64,000 nucleotides of DNA from Gilliamella sp. WF3-4 (GTDB lineage Bacteria; Pseudomonadota; Gammaproteobacteria; Enterobacterales; Orbaceae), in contig NZ_LZGW01000045.1 in NCBI RefSeq assembly GCF_001690275.1, forward strand, positions 1-64,000, in the 5' to 3' direction. The notes under the pieces are model-generated. The model searched no databases. It saw only the letters and a program-made list of their open reading frames with translations, and had not been told where the DNA came from. The position numbers and the translations under genes are program-made. The number at the start of each line of letters is the position of its first letter. The stretch's first letter is position 1. Shown piece by piece: positions 9,294 through 17,375 of this stretch.

Positions 9294-11014
9294 GTTCTCC
9301 TTTATTATCCGTTCAGGATTTAAGTATCGCTTTTAAACGTAACATTCAAGCTGAATCCCAAGTAGTAAGCAATGTTAGTTTTGATATCCATGAACAAGAA
9401 ACATTAGCCTTAGTTGGTGAATCTGGTTCGGGAAAAAGTGTAACAGCGTTGTCTATTTTACGTTTACTGTGTAAAGATCAAGTGACTTATCCCACAGGGG
9501 ATATTTTGTTTGAAGAAAAATCGTTATTACATGCGACAGACAAAACACTGCAAAGTGTGCGTGGTAATCAAATTAGCATGATCTTCCAAGAACCGATGGT
9601 GTCACTTAATCCACTACACACGGTTGAAAAACAGCTTTATGAAGTGCTGTCATTACATCGAGGCATGCGCCGAAATGTCGCACGTAATGAAATTTTGCAA
9701 TATCTTGATCGGGTGGGCATTAAAGATCCAAAAAGTAAATTATCCTCTTACCCTCATCAACTGTCGGGCGGAGAACGGCAACGAGTTATGATTGCCATGG
9801 CCATTTTAACTCATCCCAAATTGTTAATTGCCGATGAGCCAACTACGGCCCTAGATGTATCGGTACAAGCACAAATTATTCGCTTGCTTAAAGAGCTAAA
9901 AAATGAATTAAATATGAGTCTATTATTTATTTCACACAATCTTGGCATTGTCAAAAAACTGGCGGATAAAGTTGCTGTTATGCAGCAAGGGAAAATCGTT
10001 GAGTATAATAATAGGCAACGCATTTTTTTACGTCCTGAACATGAATATACTCGTACCTTATTAAATTCAGCACCGAGTGGCGATCCTGCGCCATTGCCTA
10101 ATACGCCAGGAATACTGCTTAATGTTAACCATTTGGATGTTGAGGTAATCGCTAGAAAGGGATTTTTTCAAAAAACTAAAAAGAAAATTGTCAATAATGT
10201 TGGTTTTGCTGTACATCAAGGCGAGACGGTCGGTATTGTGGGTGAATCGGGCTCCGGTAAAAGCACAACGGCACTAGCTATTTTGCGGTTGATTAAATCA
10301 CAAGGTAATATTGTATTTGATAGCCATCCGATACAAAATCTAACTGGCAAAAAATTATTGCCATTCCGAAGTCGTATCCAAGTGGTATTCCAAGATCCGT
10401 TTTCGTCACTTAATCCTCGTTTTAATATTGAACAGATTATTAGTGAAGGATTAATGACGCACAAAAAACAAAGTAAGAAACAACGTGAGCAGGCCGTTAT
10501 TGATATTATGCAAGAAGTGGGTCTAGATCCCGATATGCGTTATCGCTATCCAACAGAGTTTTCTGGTGGGCAGCGCCAACGAATAGCTATTGCTAGAGCT
10601 TTAATTTTAAAGCCAGAATTGTTAATTTTAGATGAGCCAACTTCATCTTTAGATCATACAATTCAAAAACAAATTATTAATTTACTGAAATCATTGCAAG
10701 AAAAACATCAGCTCAGTTACCTGTTTATTAGCCATGACTTAGCGCTGGTTTACTCAATGTGTCATCAAGTTGTTGTTATGAAAGAGGGTAGAATTATAGA
10801 GCAAGGCTCACGAGAAAAGATTTTCTATTCTCCTGAAGAAGAATACACCAAAGAGTTACTTTCTTTTTTAGATAAACCACCTCGTAGAGCGAGTAACACT
10901 TTGATAGATGAAAACAAAGAAGAAAAATTTACTCATCAAGATGACAGCCAATCAAATAAAAAACAAGGTAAAAAAGTGAATTGGGATGATGCATTATTAA
11001 TGGGCAAAAGGTAA
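9290..11014 (+). CDS. yejF: ABC transporter dual ATP-binding protein YejF
   Basis: Energises the YejABEF importer. It contains two ATPase halves in one chain: Walker A GESGSGKS near residues 43-50 and GESGSGKST near 315-323, signature motifs LSGGERQR and FSGGQRQR, and Walker B segments LLIADEP and LLILDEP. At 574 aa it exceeds E. coli YejF (529). The extra length is a hydrophilic, lysine- and acid-rich tail after the second ATPase, ending in a NWDDALLMGKR-like peptide. Last gene of the operon. Confidence 0.93.
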   Translation: MSSPLLSVQDLSIAFKRNIQAESQVVSNVSFDIHEQETLALVGESGSGKSVTALSILRLLCKDQVTYPTGDILFEEKSLLHATDKTLQSVRGNQISMIFQEPMVSLNPLHTVEKQLYEVLSLHRGMRRNVARNEILQYLDRVGIKDPKSKLSSYPHQLSGGERQRVMIAMAILTHPKLLIADEPTTALDVSVQAQIIRLLKELKNELNMSLLFISHNLGIVKKLADKVAVMQQGKIVEYNNRQRIFLRPEHEYTRTLLNSAPSGDPAPLPNTPGILLNVNHLDVEVIARKGFFQKTKKKIVNNVGFAVHQGETVGIVGESGSGKSTTALAILRLIKSQGNIVFDSHPIQNLTGKKLLPFRSRIQVVFQDPFSSLNPRFNIEQIISEGLMTHKKQSKKQREQAVIDIMQEVGLDPDMRYRYPTEFSGGQRQRIAIARALILKPELLILDEPTSSLDHTIQKQIINLLKSLQEKHQLSYLFISHDLALVYSMCHQVVVMKEGRIIEQGSREKIFYSPEEEYTKELLSFLDKPPRRASNTLIDENKEEKFTHQDDSQSNKKQGKKVNWDDALLMGKR

Positions 11015-11046
11015 AAGCATACAATAAATTATTCAGCAGGAACACG

Positions 11047-11901
11047 ATGCAAAAACAAATACGATTTTTTTTATTAACACTCTGTTTATCACTCACATCA
11101 ATAAACGCCACGGCGTTAACTTGTAGTGATAATCCTACTCAAAATACAGTGAATGCCAATAACTATATTTTTCAGATCCTTGATTATATTGATTCCCCTG
11201 TACAAGGCATTAAACACGAGGTGAGAACATTAACCACTAAATTAACTACTGAAACTAACAGTACGAACGCTAAACATGCATTAAAATATGATACTAACGG
11301 AGAAATAATAAAAAGCCATTATGATCTTTATTTAGATAAAAACGTTCGAATCTATTCTGAACACCTACAAAAAAATAAATCGGGTTGGGAAAATATTATT
11401 GAAGATGTTGAAGATAAAACCAATAGCATTATCCAATTTAATACTGATGAACAAGGTAAAATTATTGTATCACAACAGACTAAAAAAGCGGTTGATTTCA
11501 TTTTTTTTGAAACCGATAACTATGTTTACGATAGTAATAATTGCCTTATCAATAAAAATGTCCAATGGCAACTCAAAGAAGTTGATGAGAATGGCAAATA
11601 TACAGGGAAAGAGCAAAAAGGAGCTTCAACCTACACATTTGAATACCAAACACACCAATTAGCGAAAGTGCGCTATCAATTTAGTAATAATATGCAAAAC
11701 GAGAGTGATTTTTTGTATCAGTATGATAACAACCTTCATCGTTTAACAACTATAGAAACATCTTATCTATCTGCTGGTAAAGAATTAGCACATTATGTCA
11801 CTCAATTTTTAACATTTAATGAAAAAAACGATTGGCTTACAGCCAAAAAATCTAAAAATAACAAACAAACTAATATTATTCGCGAAATTACTTATTATTA
11901 G
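11047..11901 (+). CDS. Exported protein, YnfC-like (UPF0257), function unknown
   Basis: A 284-aa protein with a clear signal peptide (MQKQIRFFLLTLCLSL, probable cleavage after ATA). The mature part is rich in short beta-type YD/FN repeats. Its order of motifs (a P-V-x-G/x-x stretch near the start, YDTNGE-like turns, a terminal TYY) resembles E. coli lipoprotein YnfC, but the Cys after the signal does not sit in a standard lipobox, so it is more likely soluble periplasmic. The relation to YnfC is judged by eye and tentative. It starts 32 bases after yejF and could be co-transcribed with it; a terminator follows. Confidence 0.55.
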   Translation: MQKQIRFFLLTLCLSLTSINATALTCSDNPTQNTVNANNYIFQILDYIDSPVQGIKHEVRTLTTKLTTETNSTNAKHALKYDTNGEIIKSHYDLYLDKNVRIYSEHLQKNKSGWENIIEDVEDKTNSIIQFNTDEQGKIIVSQQTKKAVDFIFFETDNYVYDSNNCLINKNVQWQLKEVDENGKYTGKEQKGASTYTFEYQTHQLAKVRYQFSNNMQNESDFLYQYDNNLHRLTTIETSYLSAGKELAHYVTQFLTFNEKNDWLTAKKSKNNKQTNIIREITYY

Positions 11902-11913
11902 TTTCCAAAAATA

Positions 11914-11946
11914 AAAAAAGCGTTAATTGATTAATAACGCTTTTTA
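11914..11946. terminator. Bidirectional terminator between the YnfC-like gene and frdD
   Basis: The stem AAGCGTTA/TAACGCTT (11918-11925 with 11935-11942) has an A tract on its left and a T tract on its right, so it can serve both convergent genes. Confidence 0.8.
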
Positions 11947-11971
11947 TTTTGTCGCAATTTTCAAATGCTTG

Positions 11972-12328
11972 CTATATCCGAATAAATAAGACATAAATGG
12001 CATGAACTGTCCATGCCAATGCTAAACTAAAAGTAAGTAGTTTTTCGCGTTTTGGGTGAATATTATACTTATGCAAAATGGTTAAAATTTGTTGTAATCC
12101 ACACCAGATAGGTAGTGAAATCATCAAAAATAAAAAGATCTTGCCAAATTCCGTATTGGCTATTTTAAGAATATAAGAACGTGTTGCTGCATCACCAAAA
12201 GGGATGATAAATATCATAATTATTAGCACAATGGGAGAAAAAACAGCCGCCCATGTACCCCCTAGCGCAAATAGCCCTTTTACAACTTTTCCATTGGTGC
12301 TTCTAGCTTGGATTTCTTGATTTTTCAT
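11972..12328 (-). CDS. frdD: Fumarate reductase membrane anchor subunit D
   Basis: FrdD with FrdC anchors the fumarate reductase catalytic subunits and carries electrons from menaquinol. The 118-aa length matches E. coli FrdD (119). It shows the family's GLFALGGTW start, three hydrophobic segments and the FLFLMI-LPIWCGL segment. E. coli has histidine-rich residues (HRMHH) just after that segment; here they are QQILTILH, so a quinone-site neighbourhood differs. It lies 14 bases after frdC. No frdA or frdB is next to it. Confidence 0.85.
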   Translation of the reverse strand: MKNQEIQARSTNGKVVKGLFALGGTWAAVFSPIVLIIMIFIIPFGDAATRSYILKIANTEFGKIFLFLMISLPIWCGLQQILTILHKYNIHPKREKLLTFSLALAWTVHAIYVLFIRI

Positions 12329-12342
12329 TGATTAAATACCAC

Positions 12343-12753
12343 TTATCTTAAGATAAATAACAGCAAATAGGCTGACACAAAAATTGTTGCTATCCACAAC
12401 CCTATAATAATTAAATAAGCTTGTGATTTTTTAGCAGTACGATATAAAAATAGCGTTTTAGGAATGGAATTAAACCAACAGATTGAATGAAAAATAGCAA
12501 CCAACAATGCAATGCTATTGAGCACAATAATAAAAGGACTACGTAAAAAAAAGATAAAACGATAAAACTCGTCTTGCCCCATGGCATTGGTGTACATACA
12601 AATAACACCAAACATTAAAACTAAACTGACCCAAATCATTGAAAAGGGAACTAATTTATTAAGGATTGACAGAATTGAAGACTGTTCTTTAGGTGAATCA
12701 AGCCTCTCAGATAAATTGTTGCTGTTATCTAGATCATTATTTTTTTTAATCAT
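12343..12753 (-). CDS. frdC: Fumarate reductase membrane anchor subunit C
   Basis: A 136-aa membrane protein (E. coli FrdC is 131). Three transmembrane helices align with FrdC, including the FLRSPFIIVLNSIALL segment followed by IFHSICWF-(x)2-IPK, the counterpart of E. coli LLHTKTWFELAPK. I chose the ATG at 12753 because GAGA lies six bases upstream; the longer frame to 12831 has no ribosome site. In a normal frdABCD operon frdB would directly precede this gene. Here the upstream 620 bp hold only the cas regulatory region, so this is an orphan anchor pair unless frdAB are elsewhere. Confidence 0.82.
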   Translation of the reverse strand: MIKKNNDLDNSNNLSERLDSPKEQSSILSILNKLVPFSMIWVSLVLMFGVICMYTNAMGQDEFYRFIFFLRSPFIIVLNSIALLVAIFHSICWFNSIPKTLFLYRTAKKSQAYLIIIGLWIATIFVSAYLLLFILR

Positions 12754-13050
12754 AACATTTCTCAATGTGTGTAACATTATTATGTAATTGATGTTTCGAG
12801 TGGTTAGTATTTTATGCAATATTATAAACACTAAGCCATTGAAGCAGTCAAATTAAAGTCATGCATGATATCGGTTTTTCATGTAATAGCCTAGGCAGAA
12901 AGTGCGTTGGTTTAATCGATATATTATTTTCATGGTCAATTTCCAACCAAGTTCAAACAAGTAAGTTTTTTAAAAAAGAAGCTAAGATCACATTTTTTTA
13001 GGTTAATTTTCGTTAGACTAATAACTCCCGCTTAACTCACTGGCGATAAA
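12754..13050. other. Non-coding stretch upstream of frdC
   Basis: No gene and no recognisable frdB remnant on the minus strand. The frdC promoter should lie here. It borders the degenerate mini-CRISPR. Confidence 0.5.
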
Positions 13051-13129
13051 ATAAAAATCCCCACGAATGTGGGGAACGGATCGCAATTATTGCTAACTGT
13101 TGGTTTATCCCTATTAATATAAGGAACGA
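13051..13129 (-). CRISPR. Degenerate two-repeat mini-CRISPR, candidate Cascade-guiding regulatory RNA (CreA/CreR-like)
   Basis: Two repeat-like elements lie on the minus strand. The first (13129 down to 13101) keeps GTTCC at repeat positions 3-7 and GGGATAAACC at 19-28 of the 29-nt I-E repeat in the array at 19359. The second (13079 down to 13051) keeps GTTCCC and GGGAT at the same spacing. Both preserve a 6-bp stem and 4-nt loop (CCTTAT/ATAGGG with one G-U pair; CCCCAC/GTGGGG) although the stem bases differ from the array, which indicates compensatory change. Between them is a 21-nt pseudo-spacer (13100 down to 13080). The second hairpin runs into ATTTTTATTTTA, so it is also an intrinsic terminator. 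A TACAAT box at 13145-13150 (minus) could be its -10. CreA and CreR guides are known relics of this kind; that identity is inferred here. Confidence 0.75.
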
Positions 13130-13195
13130 TTATTCAGATAGCTAATTGTAACATATAACTAAAGGTGTTTTATATTTATAATATGCCATACTTGA

Positions 13196-13219
13196 ATGTG
13201 TATTGTTGCTCACTGTCTT
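13196..13219 (-). promoter_or_regulatory. Predicted Cascade operator: PAM plus target of the degenerate-array guide
   Basis: Read on the minus strand, AAG (13219-13217) is followed by a 21-nt target (13216-13196). Its first 15 bases, ACAGTGAGCAACAAT, match the pseudo-spacer ACAGTTAGCAATAAT except at positions 6 and 12; later positions mostly differ. AAG is the canonical I-E PAM, and every sixth guide base is unpaired in Cascade. The site fills the 17-bp gap between a minus-strand TTTACA (13225-13220) and TACACA (13202-13197). It also starts 14 bp after a perfect plus-strand TATAAT (13177-13182). Binding should therefore repress a promoter on one strand or the other. Confidence 0.7.
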
Positions 13220-13338
13220 TGTAAAAATTATTGTTGTTGTAGAATTTGTGTGTTAATTTAATAGTAACTACATATTATTACTTAACTGTAGAAAACAACT
13301 TCATTAAATTTTGGATTTAAAACAAAAAAGATAAGCGG

Positions 13339-13369
13339 TATAATGTATTGCTTATTATCAATAAAAGGA
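13339..13369 (+). promoter_or_regulatory. cas8e proximal promoter -10 box and ribosome binding site
   Basis: A perfect TATAAT at 13339-13344 lies 33 bases before the cas8e start; the -35 is poor (TTTAAA at 17-bp spacing). AAGGAG at 13364-13369 sits 7 bases before a TTG codon and decides that unusual start. Confidence 0.55.
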
Positions 13370-13376
13370 GTGAGTT

Positions 13377-14903
13377 TTGTTCTGTTTATCTCTTTTAGAC
13401 GAAGAATGGATCCCCGTGAGACATTTTAATGGTCAAATAAGTAAAATTAAGCCTAGCCAAATTGCTGACGAAACCCTCTCCGATTTGGCCTATTTTAGAC
13501 CTGACTTCCAAGGTGCTGCATACCAATTTCTTATCGGTTTGCTACAAACCACTTTTTCTCCTGAAGATAATGATGAATGGTTAGAATATTGGCATGAAGG
13601 TATTACTCAATCACAATTAGATGAAGCATTTAAACCTGCTAAACAGGCCATGCAATTTGGTGAACATAAACCGGCATTTATGCAAGATTTTACGCCATTA
13701 GATGGTAATAAAGTACCAATATCGGGCTTATTGGTTGAAGCACCGGGTGAAAACGCATTAAAGAAGAATACTGACCATTTTATTAAACGTGATTTTGTCA
13801 AAGCGATCTGCCCGCATTGCGCTGTTATGGCACTGTTTACTTTACAAACTAATGCCCCGTCGGGAGGACAAGGGCATCGCGTTAGTTTGCGTGGTGGTGG
13901 GCCGATTACCACTTTAATGATGCCCGCACTCGATACATCGACGCCATTATGGAAAAAGTTATGGCTAAATGTGATGCCTCTCGATAATGATGAAAAACCT
14001 CAACATTATGATGAAACCGTCTTCCCGTGGTTAAACAAAACAGTAACTAGCGAACCGCCCAAAAATTTAAGTGTATTCCCTGAGCAAGCTAATTGCTGCC
14101 AAGCATATTGGGGGATGCCTCGCCGCATTGAGCTTGATTTTGAAAATACCACGCAAGGCGATTGTGACCTTTGTGGTGAAAAATCGTCCGAGCTTATTAG
14201 TCAGTATCAAACAAAAAATTACGGTGTTCAATATAAAAATTGGCGACATCCGTTATCGCCTTATCGGACCGACAGTAAAACGGGGGAACCGATTGCGATT
14301 AAAGGCCAACCGAGAGGATTAATTTATCGTGATTGGTTAGGTATGGTGAGTACCAATGACGAAACTCAGTCAGCCCGATTAGTTGCAGTTCATTATTCGC
14401 GTGGATTGAGAGCTTCAGAAAAATATCATCTTTGGTGTTTTGGCTATGATTTTGACAATATGAAGGCTCGTTGTTGGTATGAACATACTTTCCCTGTTTA
14501 TGCAATATTTGATGATTTGGATAGCGATATTAAAGAACTAATAACACTTGCGCTAGATTTCAGCAAAGATACCTTGCCAATACTCCGTAAAGCGATGAGT
14601 AGTATTAACAAGCAATCAAGCACAGTGGATATCGCTTATTGGAAGGAAACTGAAACACCTTTTTATCAATATATTAAACAATTGATTAAAGAGAAAGACA
14701 ACCCAAATGGTCGCTTTCCTTTGTTATTCGATTGGACCAATACCTTATTGAAATATATCACACAAGTTTATGATAAAGCTGCTTTTGCTGACCCAGATCA
14801 ACTCATGATTAGTTCTGAAAAAATCACCGCAAGAGAAAACTTAATTAAAGCTTTTAATAAACTGAGAAATATCAAAAAGATTAAAAATAACAAATCGTCT
14901 TGA
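13377..14903 (+). CDS. casA: Cascade large subunit Cas8e (CasA/Cse1)
   Basis: Recognises the PAM and helps recruit Cas3 in the type I-E Cascade complex. The protein is 508 aa (E. coli CasA 502). It starts LLDEEWIPVR as in the family, carries a CPHC pair in the central region followed by a GLRGG-type loop (here SLRGGGPITT) and a later CDLC pair, and ends in a helical bundle. The start is TTG, supported by AAGGAG seven bases upstream; no ATG fits. First gene of a seven-gene cas operon with small gaps or overlaps. Sequence similarity to E. coli is only moderate. Confidence 0.93.
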   Translation: MFCLSLLDEEWIPVRHFNGQISKIKPSQIADETLSDLAYFRPDFQGAAYQFLIGLLQTTFSPEDNDEWLEYWHEGITQSQLDEAFKPAKQAMQFGEHKPAFMQDFTPLDGNKVPISGLLVEAPGENALKKNTDHFIKRDFVKAICPHCAVMALFTLQTNAPSGGQGHRVSLRGGGPITTLMMPALDTSTPLWKKLWLNVMPLDNDEKPQHYDETVFPWLNKTVTSEPPKNLSVFPEQANCCQAYWGMPRRIELDFENTTQGDCDLCGEKSSELISQYQTKNYGVQYKNWRHPLSPYRTDSKTGEPIAIKGQPRGLIYRDWLGMVSTNDETQSARLVAVHYSRGLRASEKYHLWCFGYDFDNMKARCWYEHTFPVYAIFDDLDSDIKELITLALDFSKDTLPILRKAMSSINKQSSTVDIAYWKETETPFYQYIKQLIKEKDNPNGRFPLLFDWTNTLLKYITQVYDKAAFADPDQLMISSEKITARENLIKAFNKLRNIKKIKNNKSS

Positions 14904-14924
14904 TTGCATGTGGGGGAGAACAAC

Positions 14925-15548
14925 ATGTCAGGCACTATCCAAAAAAAGCTGATGATCTTAAATGATAACCATAAAAAGATTATCGATGAGTGGTTTTCTA
15001 TGTTGCAGCTAAGGCAATGTACATTTAATGGTATTAGCTACAATGGACGTAAATTGCGTGCTGAATTACGTCGGAATGCACTATCTGAATTTATAATCTT
15101 ACAAGAAGGCTATATGATTTTAGCCAAGGCACTTATTCATAACGATAGCAAATTGCCGCAAACGGATGTTCAGTATCAAGCACTACAGATATTTGTCAAT
15201 GCTGCTGCTTTTGCTCAAGCTAATAATGACAAAGCCCCATTTGCCGCACAATTAAGTGAAAAAGTAAAAGGTGGTGAACATAACTTTTTATCTCCGTTAC
15301 GATTTGAACAGCTTTGCGAAAGTCAAACGCCTGAAGAATTTTGTCGTCGCTTGATTCGTGCGGTAAAAATACGTGGCGAAAAAGGTGTTAACCTTATTTC
15401 ACTTGCCGACGGCATCTTTTTATGGATGCAAGAGTGGTATGAGCGAGAGTATAAGCATAATTCATCAGCCAAAACTAATCCGTTTGAACGCCTTTCTGTT
15501 CGTTGGGCAATGGACTATTCTTCAACAAAAAATAATTCTAAGGAATAA
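14925..15548 (+). CDS. casB: Cascade small subunit Cse2 (CasB, Cas11e)
   Basis: Cse2 forms the dimer of the Cascade belly that stabilises the displaced strand. The ATG at 14925 is preceded by GGGGGAG six bases upstream and gives 207 aa, longer than the E. coli protein (160). The upstream TTG at 14904 lacks a ribosome site. The protein is helical and basic, with an RLIRAVK motif. It lies 21 bases after cas8e. Confidence 0.9.
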   Translation: MSGTIQKKLMILNDNHKKIIDEWFSMLQLRQCTFNGISYNGRKLRAELRRNALSEFIILQEGYMILAKALIHNDSKLPQTDVQYQALQIFVNAAAFAQANNDKAPFAAQLSEKVKGGEHNFLSPLRFEQLCESQTPEEFCRRLIRAVKIRGEKGVNLISLADGIFLWMQEWYEREYKHNSSAKTNPFERLSVRWAMDYSSTKNNSKE

Positions 15549-15553
15549 TCATC

Positions 15554-16618
15554 ATGACTACATTTATTCAATTACACTTATTAACTGCTTATGCGCCTTC
15601 AAATTTAAACCGTGATGATTTAGGGCGACCAAAAACAGCCAAAATGGGCAACACCGATCGTTTACGTATTTCATCACAAAGTTTAAAGCGAGCTTGGCGA
15701 ACCTCGGACTTTTTTTATCAATCACTAAGCGATCATATTGGTGTTCGTTCACGTCGTTTTGCGCGAGATTGGGTATATACGCCAATGATTGAGAGTGGTA
15801 TTTCTGAAAAAATAGCCAAAGACAGTACCATCAAAATAGCAAGCCAGTTTGGTAAAGTAAAAAATGAAAAATCACCTAAAGATCCATTAACTAATTTAGA
15901 GATTGAACAATTGGTGCATATTAGCAGTAATGAGCAACAAGCAATCAAGCAATTAGTGGAATTATTGATTAATGAAAAACGTGAGCCTAGCGATGATGAA
16001 GTAAAATTACTGCGTAAAGAGAATAGTAGTGTTGATGTAGCATTATTTGGACGAATGTTAGCAGAGAGCCCAGCATTTAATATTGAAGCCGCGTGCCAAG
16101 TTTCTCATGCATTAGGTGTAAGTACGGTTACGATAGAAGATGATTTCTTTACTGCTGTTGATGATTTAAATAATAACGATGTTGATGCTGGTTCTGCTCA
16201 TCTGGGTGAGCGAGGATTTGCTTCAGCACTATTTTACACCTATGTTTGTATCAGCCGTGATTTACTACTAGAAAATTTAAATGGTGATGAGGCATTAGTA
16301 GAAAAAACCTTAAAAGCTTTAACCGAATCGGCAACAAAAGTGGCTCCAACTGGTATGCAAAATAGTTTTGCCTCAAGAGCATATACCTCTTATCTATTAA
16401 TAGAAAAAGGCTCCCAACAACCGCGCTCTTTAGCTGTGGCCTATTTTAACCCAATTCGTGGCCAAGATATGGTGAATGATGCGATTACCCGTTTAGAAGA
16501 GCAACGTGATAAATTTGATAAAGTTTATGGGCAATGTGCCGATAGCCGCTATATTCTCAACAGTGAAACAGGAGAAGGAACACTGAGTGCTGCATTAGAT
16601 TTTGTTGCGCAAAAATAG
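15554..16618 (+). CDS. casC: Cascade backbone subunit Cas7e (CasC/Cse4)
   Basis: Six copies form the helical backbone that holds the crRNA; its thumbs flip out every sixth guide base. The 354 aa (E. coli 363) open with IQLHLLTAYAPSNLNRDDLGRPKTA, characteristic of Cas7e, and include the SQSLKRAWR segment and the later conserved SFASRAYTSYLL and PIRGQDM regions. It starts five bases after cse2. The six-nucleotide periodicity imposed by this protein is directly relevant to the mismatch pattern of the predicted regulatory guide. Confidence 0.94.
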   Translation: MTTFIQLHLLTAYAPSNLNRDDLGRPKTAKMGNTDRLRISSQSLKRAWRTSDFFYQSLSDHIGVRSRRFARDWVYTPMIESGISEKIAKDSTIKIASQFGKVKNEKSPKDPLTNLEIEQLVHISSNEQQAIKQLVELLINEKREPSDDEVKLLRKENSSVDVALFGRMLAESPAFNIEAACQVSHALGVSTVTIEDDFFTAVDDLNNNDVDAGSAHLGERGFASALFYTYVCISRDLLLENLNGDEALVEKTLKALTESATKVAPTGMQNSFASRAYTSYLLIEKGSQQPRSLAVAYFNPIRGQDMVNDAITRLEEQRDKFDKVYGQCADSRYILNSETGEGTLSAALDFVAQK

Positions 16619-16631
16619 GAGAGCGGACAAG

Positions 16632-17375
16632 ATGATAAACCATCTTATTTTTCAGATTTATGCCCCTTTTGCCTCATGGGGCGAACCGGCTGTTGGTGAA
16701 GTTCGCCACAGCAATATCATCCCTTCACGTTCGGCTTTATTAGGAATAGTGGCTGCCGCACTTGGTATAAGGCGTGACGATAAACAAATTGATAACTTTA
16801 ATTTGCATTATCATTTTGCTATTCGTCCTTTTATTGCTAGTAATAGTTGGTTTAGAGATTTTCAAACGGTACAAGCACCTAAAGCGAACAAAAAGCAAGT
16901 ATGGCATACCCGTTTTGACGAAATACGAAAAAGCCCTCTTGAGCTAGAAACCTTATTATCACAGCGTGAATATTATAATGACGTTTATTATCAAATTGTC
17001 ATGTCTGAAACCGACAAGGCGCCCTATCGTTTAGAGCAAATACAACAAGCATTACTTAAGCCCGTTTTTCCATTATATGCAGGCAGAAAAAACTCACCAT
17101 TATCACTGCCATTATCGCCTATCTTGTGCCAAGGCACATTGAGCGATGCTTTTATTTTTGCTGATAAACATTACCAAGATTGCCATCGTCAAGATCCTGT
17201 TATCAATAAATTATTACAAGGCACTGCGGATGAATATTATTGGGAACAGAACAATCAAGAAGATCGATTTGATGTCATTAAAATTCAGTGCCGACAAGAT
17301 CAACCAATAAATCGTCATCGATGGCAATTTATTAACCGTCAGCAGTTTTCAGGCCATTTGAAAGGGAGTGAATAG
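16632..17375 (+). CDS. casD: Cascade subunit Cas5e (CasD)
   Basis: Caps the 5' handle of the crRNA. I chose the ATG at 16632, with GGAGAG eight bases upstream; the open frame from 16602 overlaps cas7e and has no family-like start. The result is 247 aa (E. coli 224). It shows the Cas5e start with FASWGEPAVGEVRHS, a PSRSALLGIVAAALGIRRDD segment and a YAGRKNSPLSLPLSP region. Confidence 0.93.
   Translation: MINHLIFQIYAPFASWGEPAVGEVRHSNIIPSRSALLGIVAAALGIRRDDKQIDNFNLHYHFAIRPFIASNSWFRDFQTVQAPKANKKQVWHTRFDEIRKSPLELETLLSQREYYNDVYYQIVMSETDKAPYRLEQIQQALLKPVFPLYAGRKNSPLSLPLSPILCQGTLSDAFIFADKHYQDCHRQDPVINKLLQGTADEYYWEQNNQEDRFDVIKIQCRQDQPINRHRWQFINRQQFSGHLKGSE

Noticed and set aside
12832-13050. Possible frdB remnant upstream of frdC
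   Set aside because: The minus-strand frames show no iron-sulfur cysteine motifs or other FrdB-like segments.
13276-13295. A second partial match to the pseudo-spacer, minus-strand ACAGTTA near 13284-13290
   Set aside because: Only seven consecutive bases match, it is preceded by TCT instead of AAG, and such a short match is likely by chance in this region.
13607-13912. 101-codon minus-strand open frame inside cas8e
   Set aside because: Antisense shadow of a well-supported gene, with no independent features.
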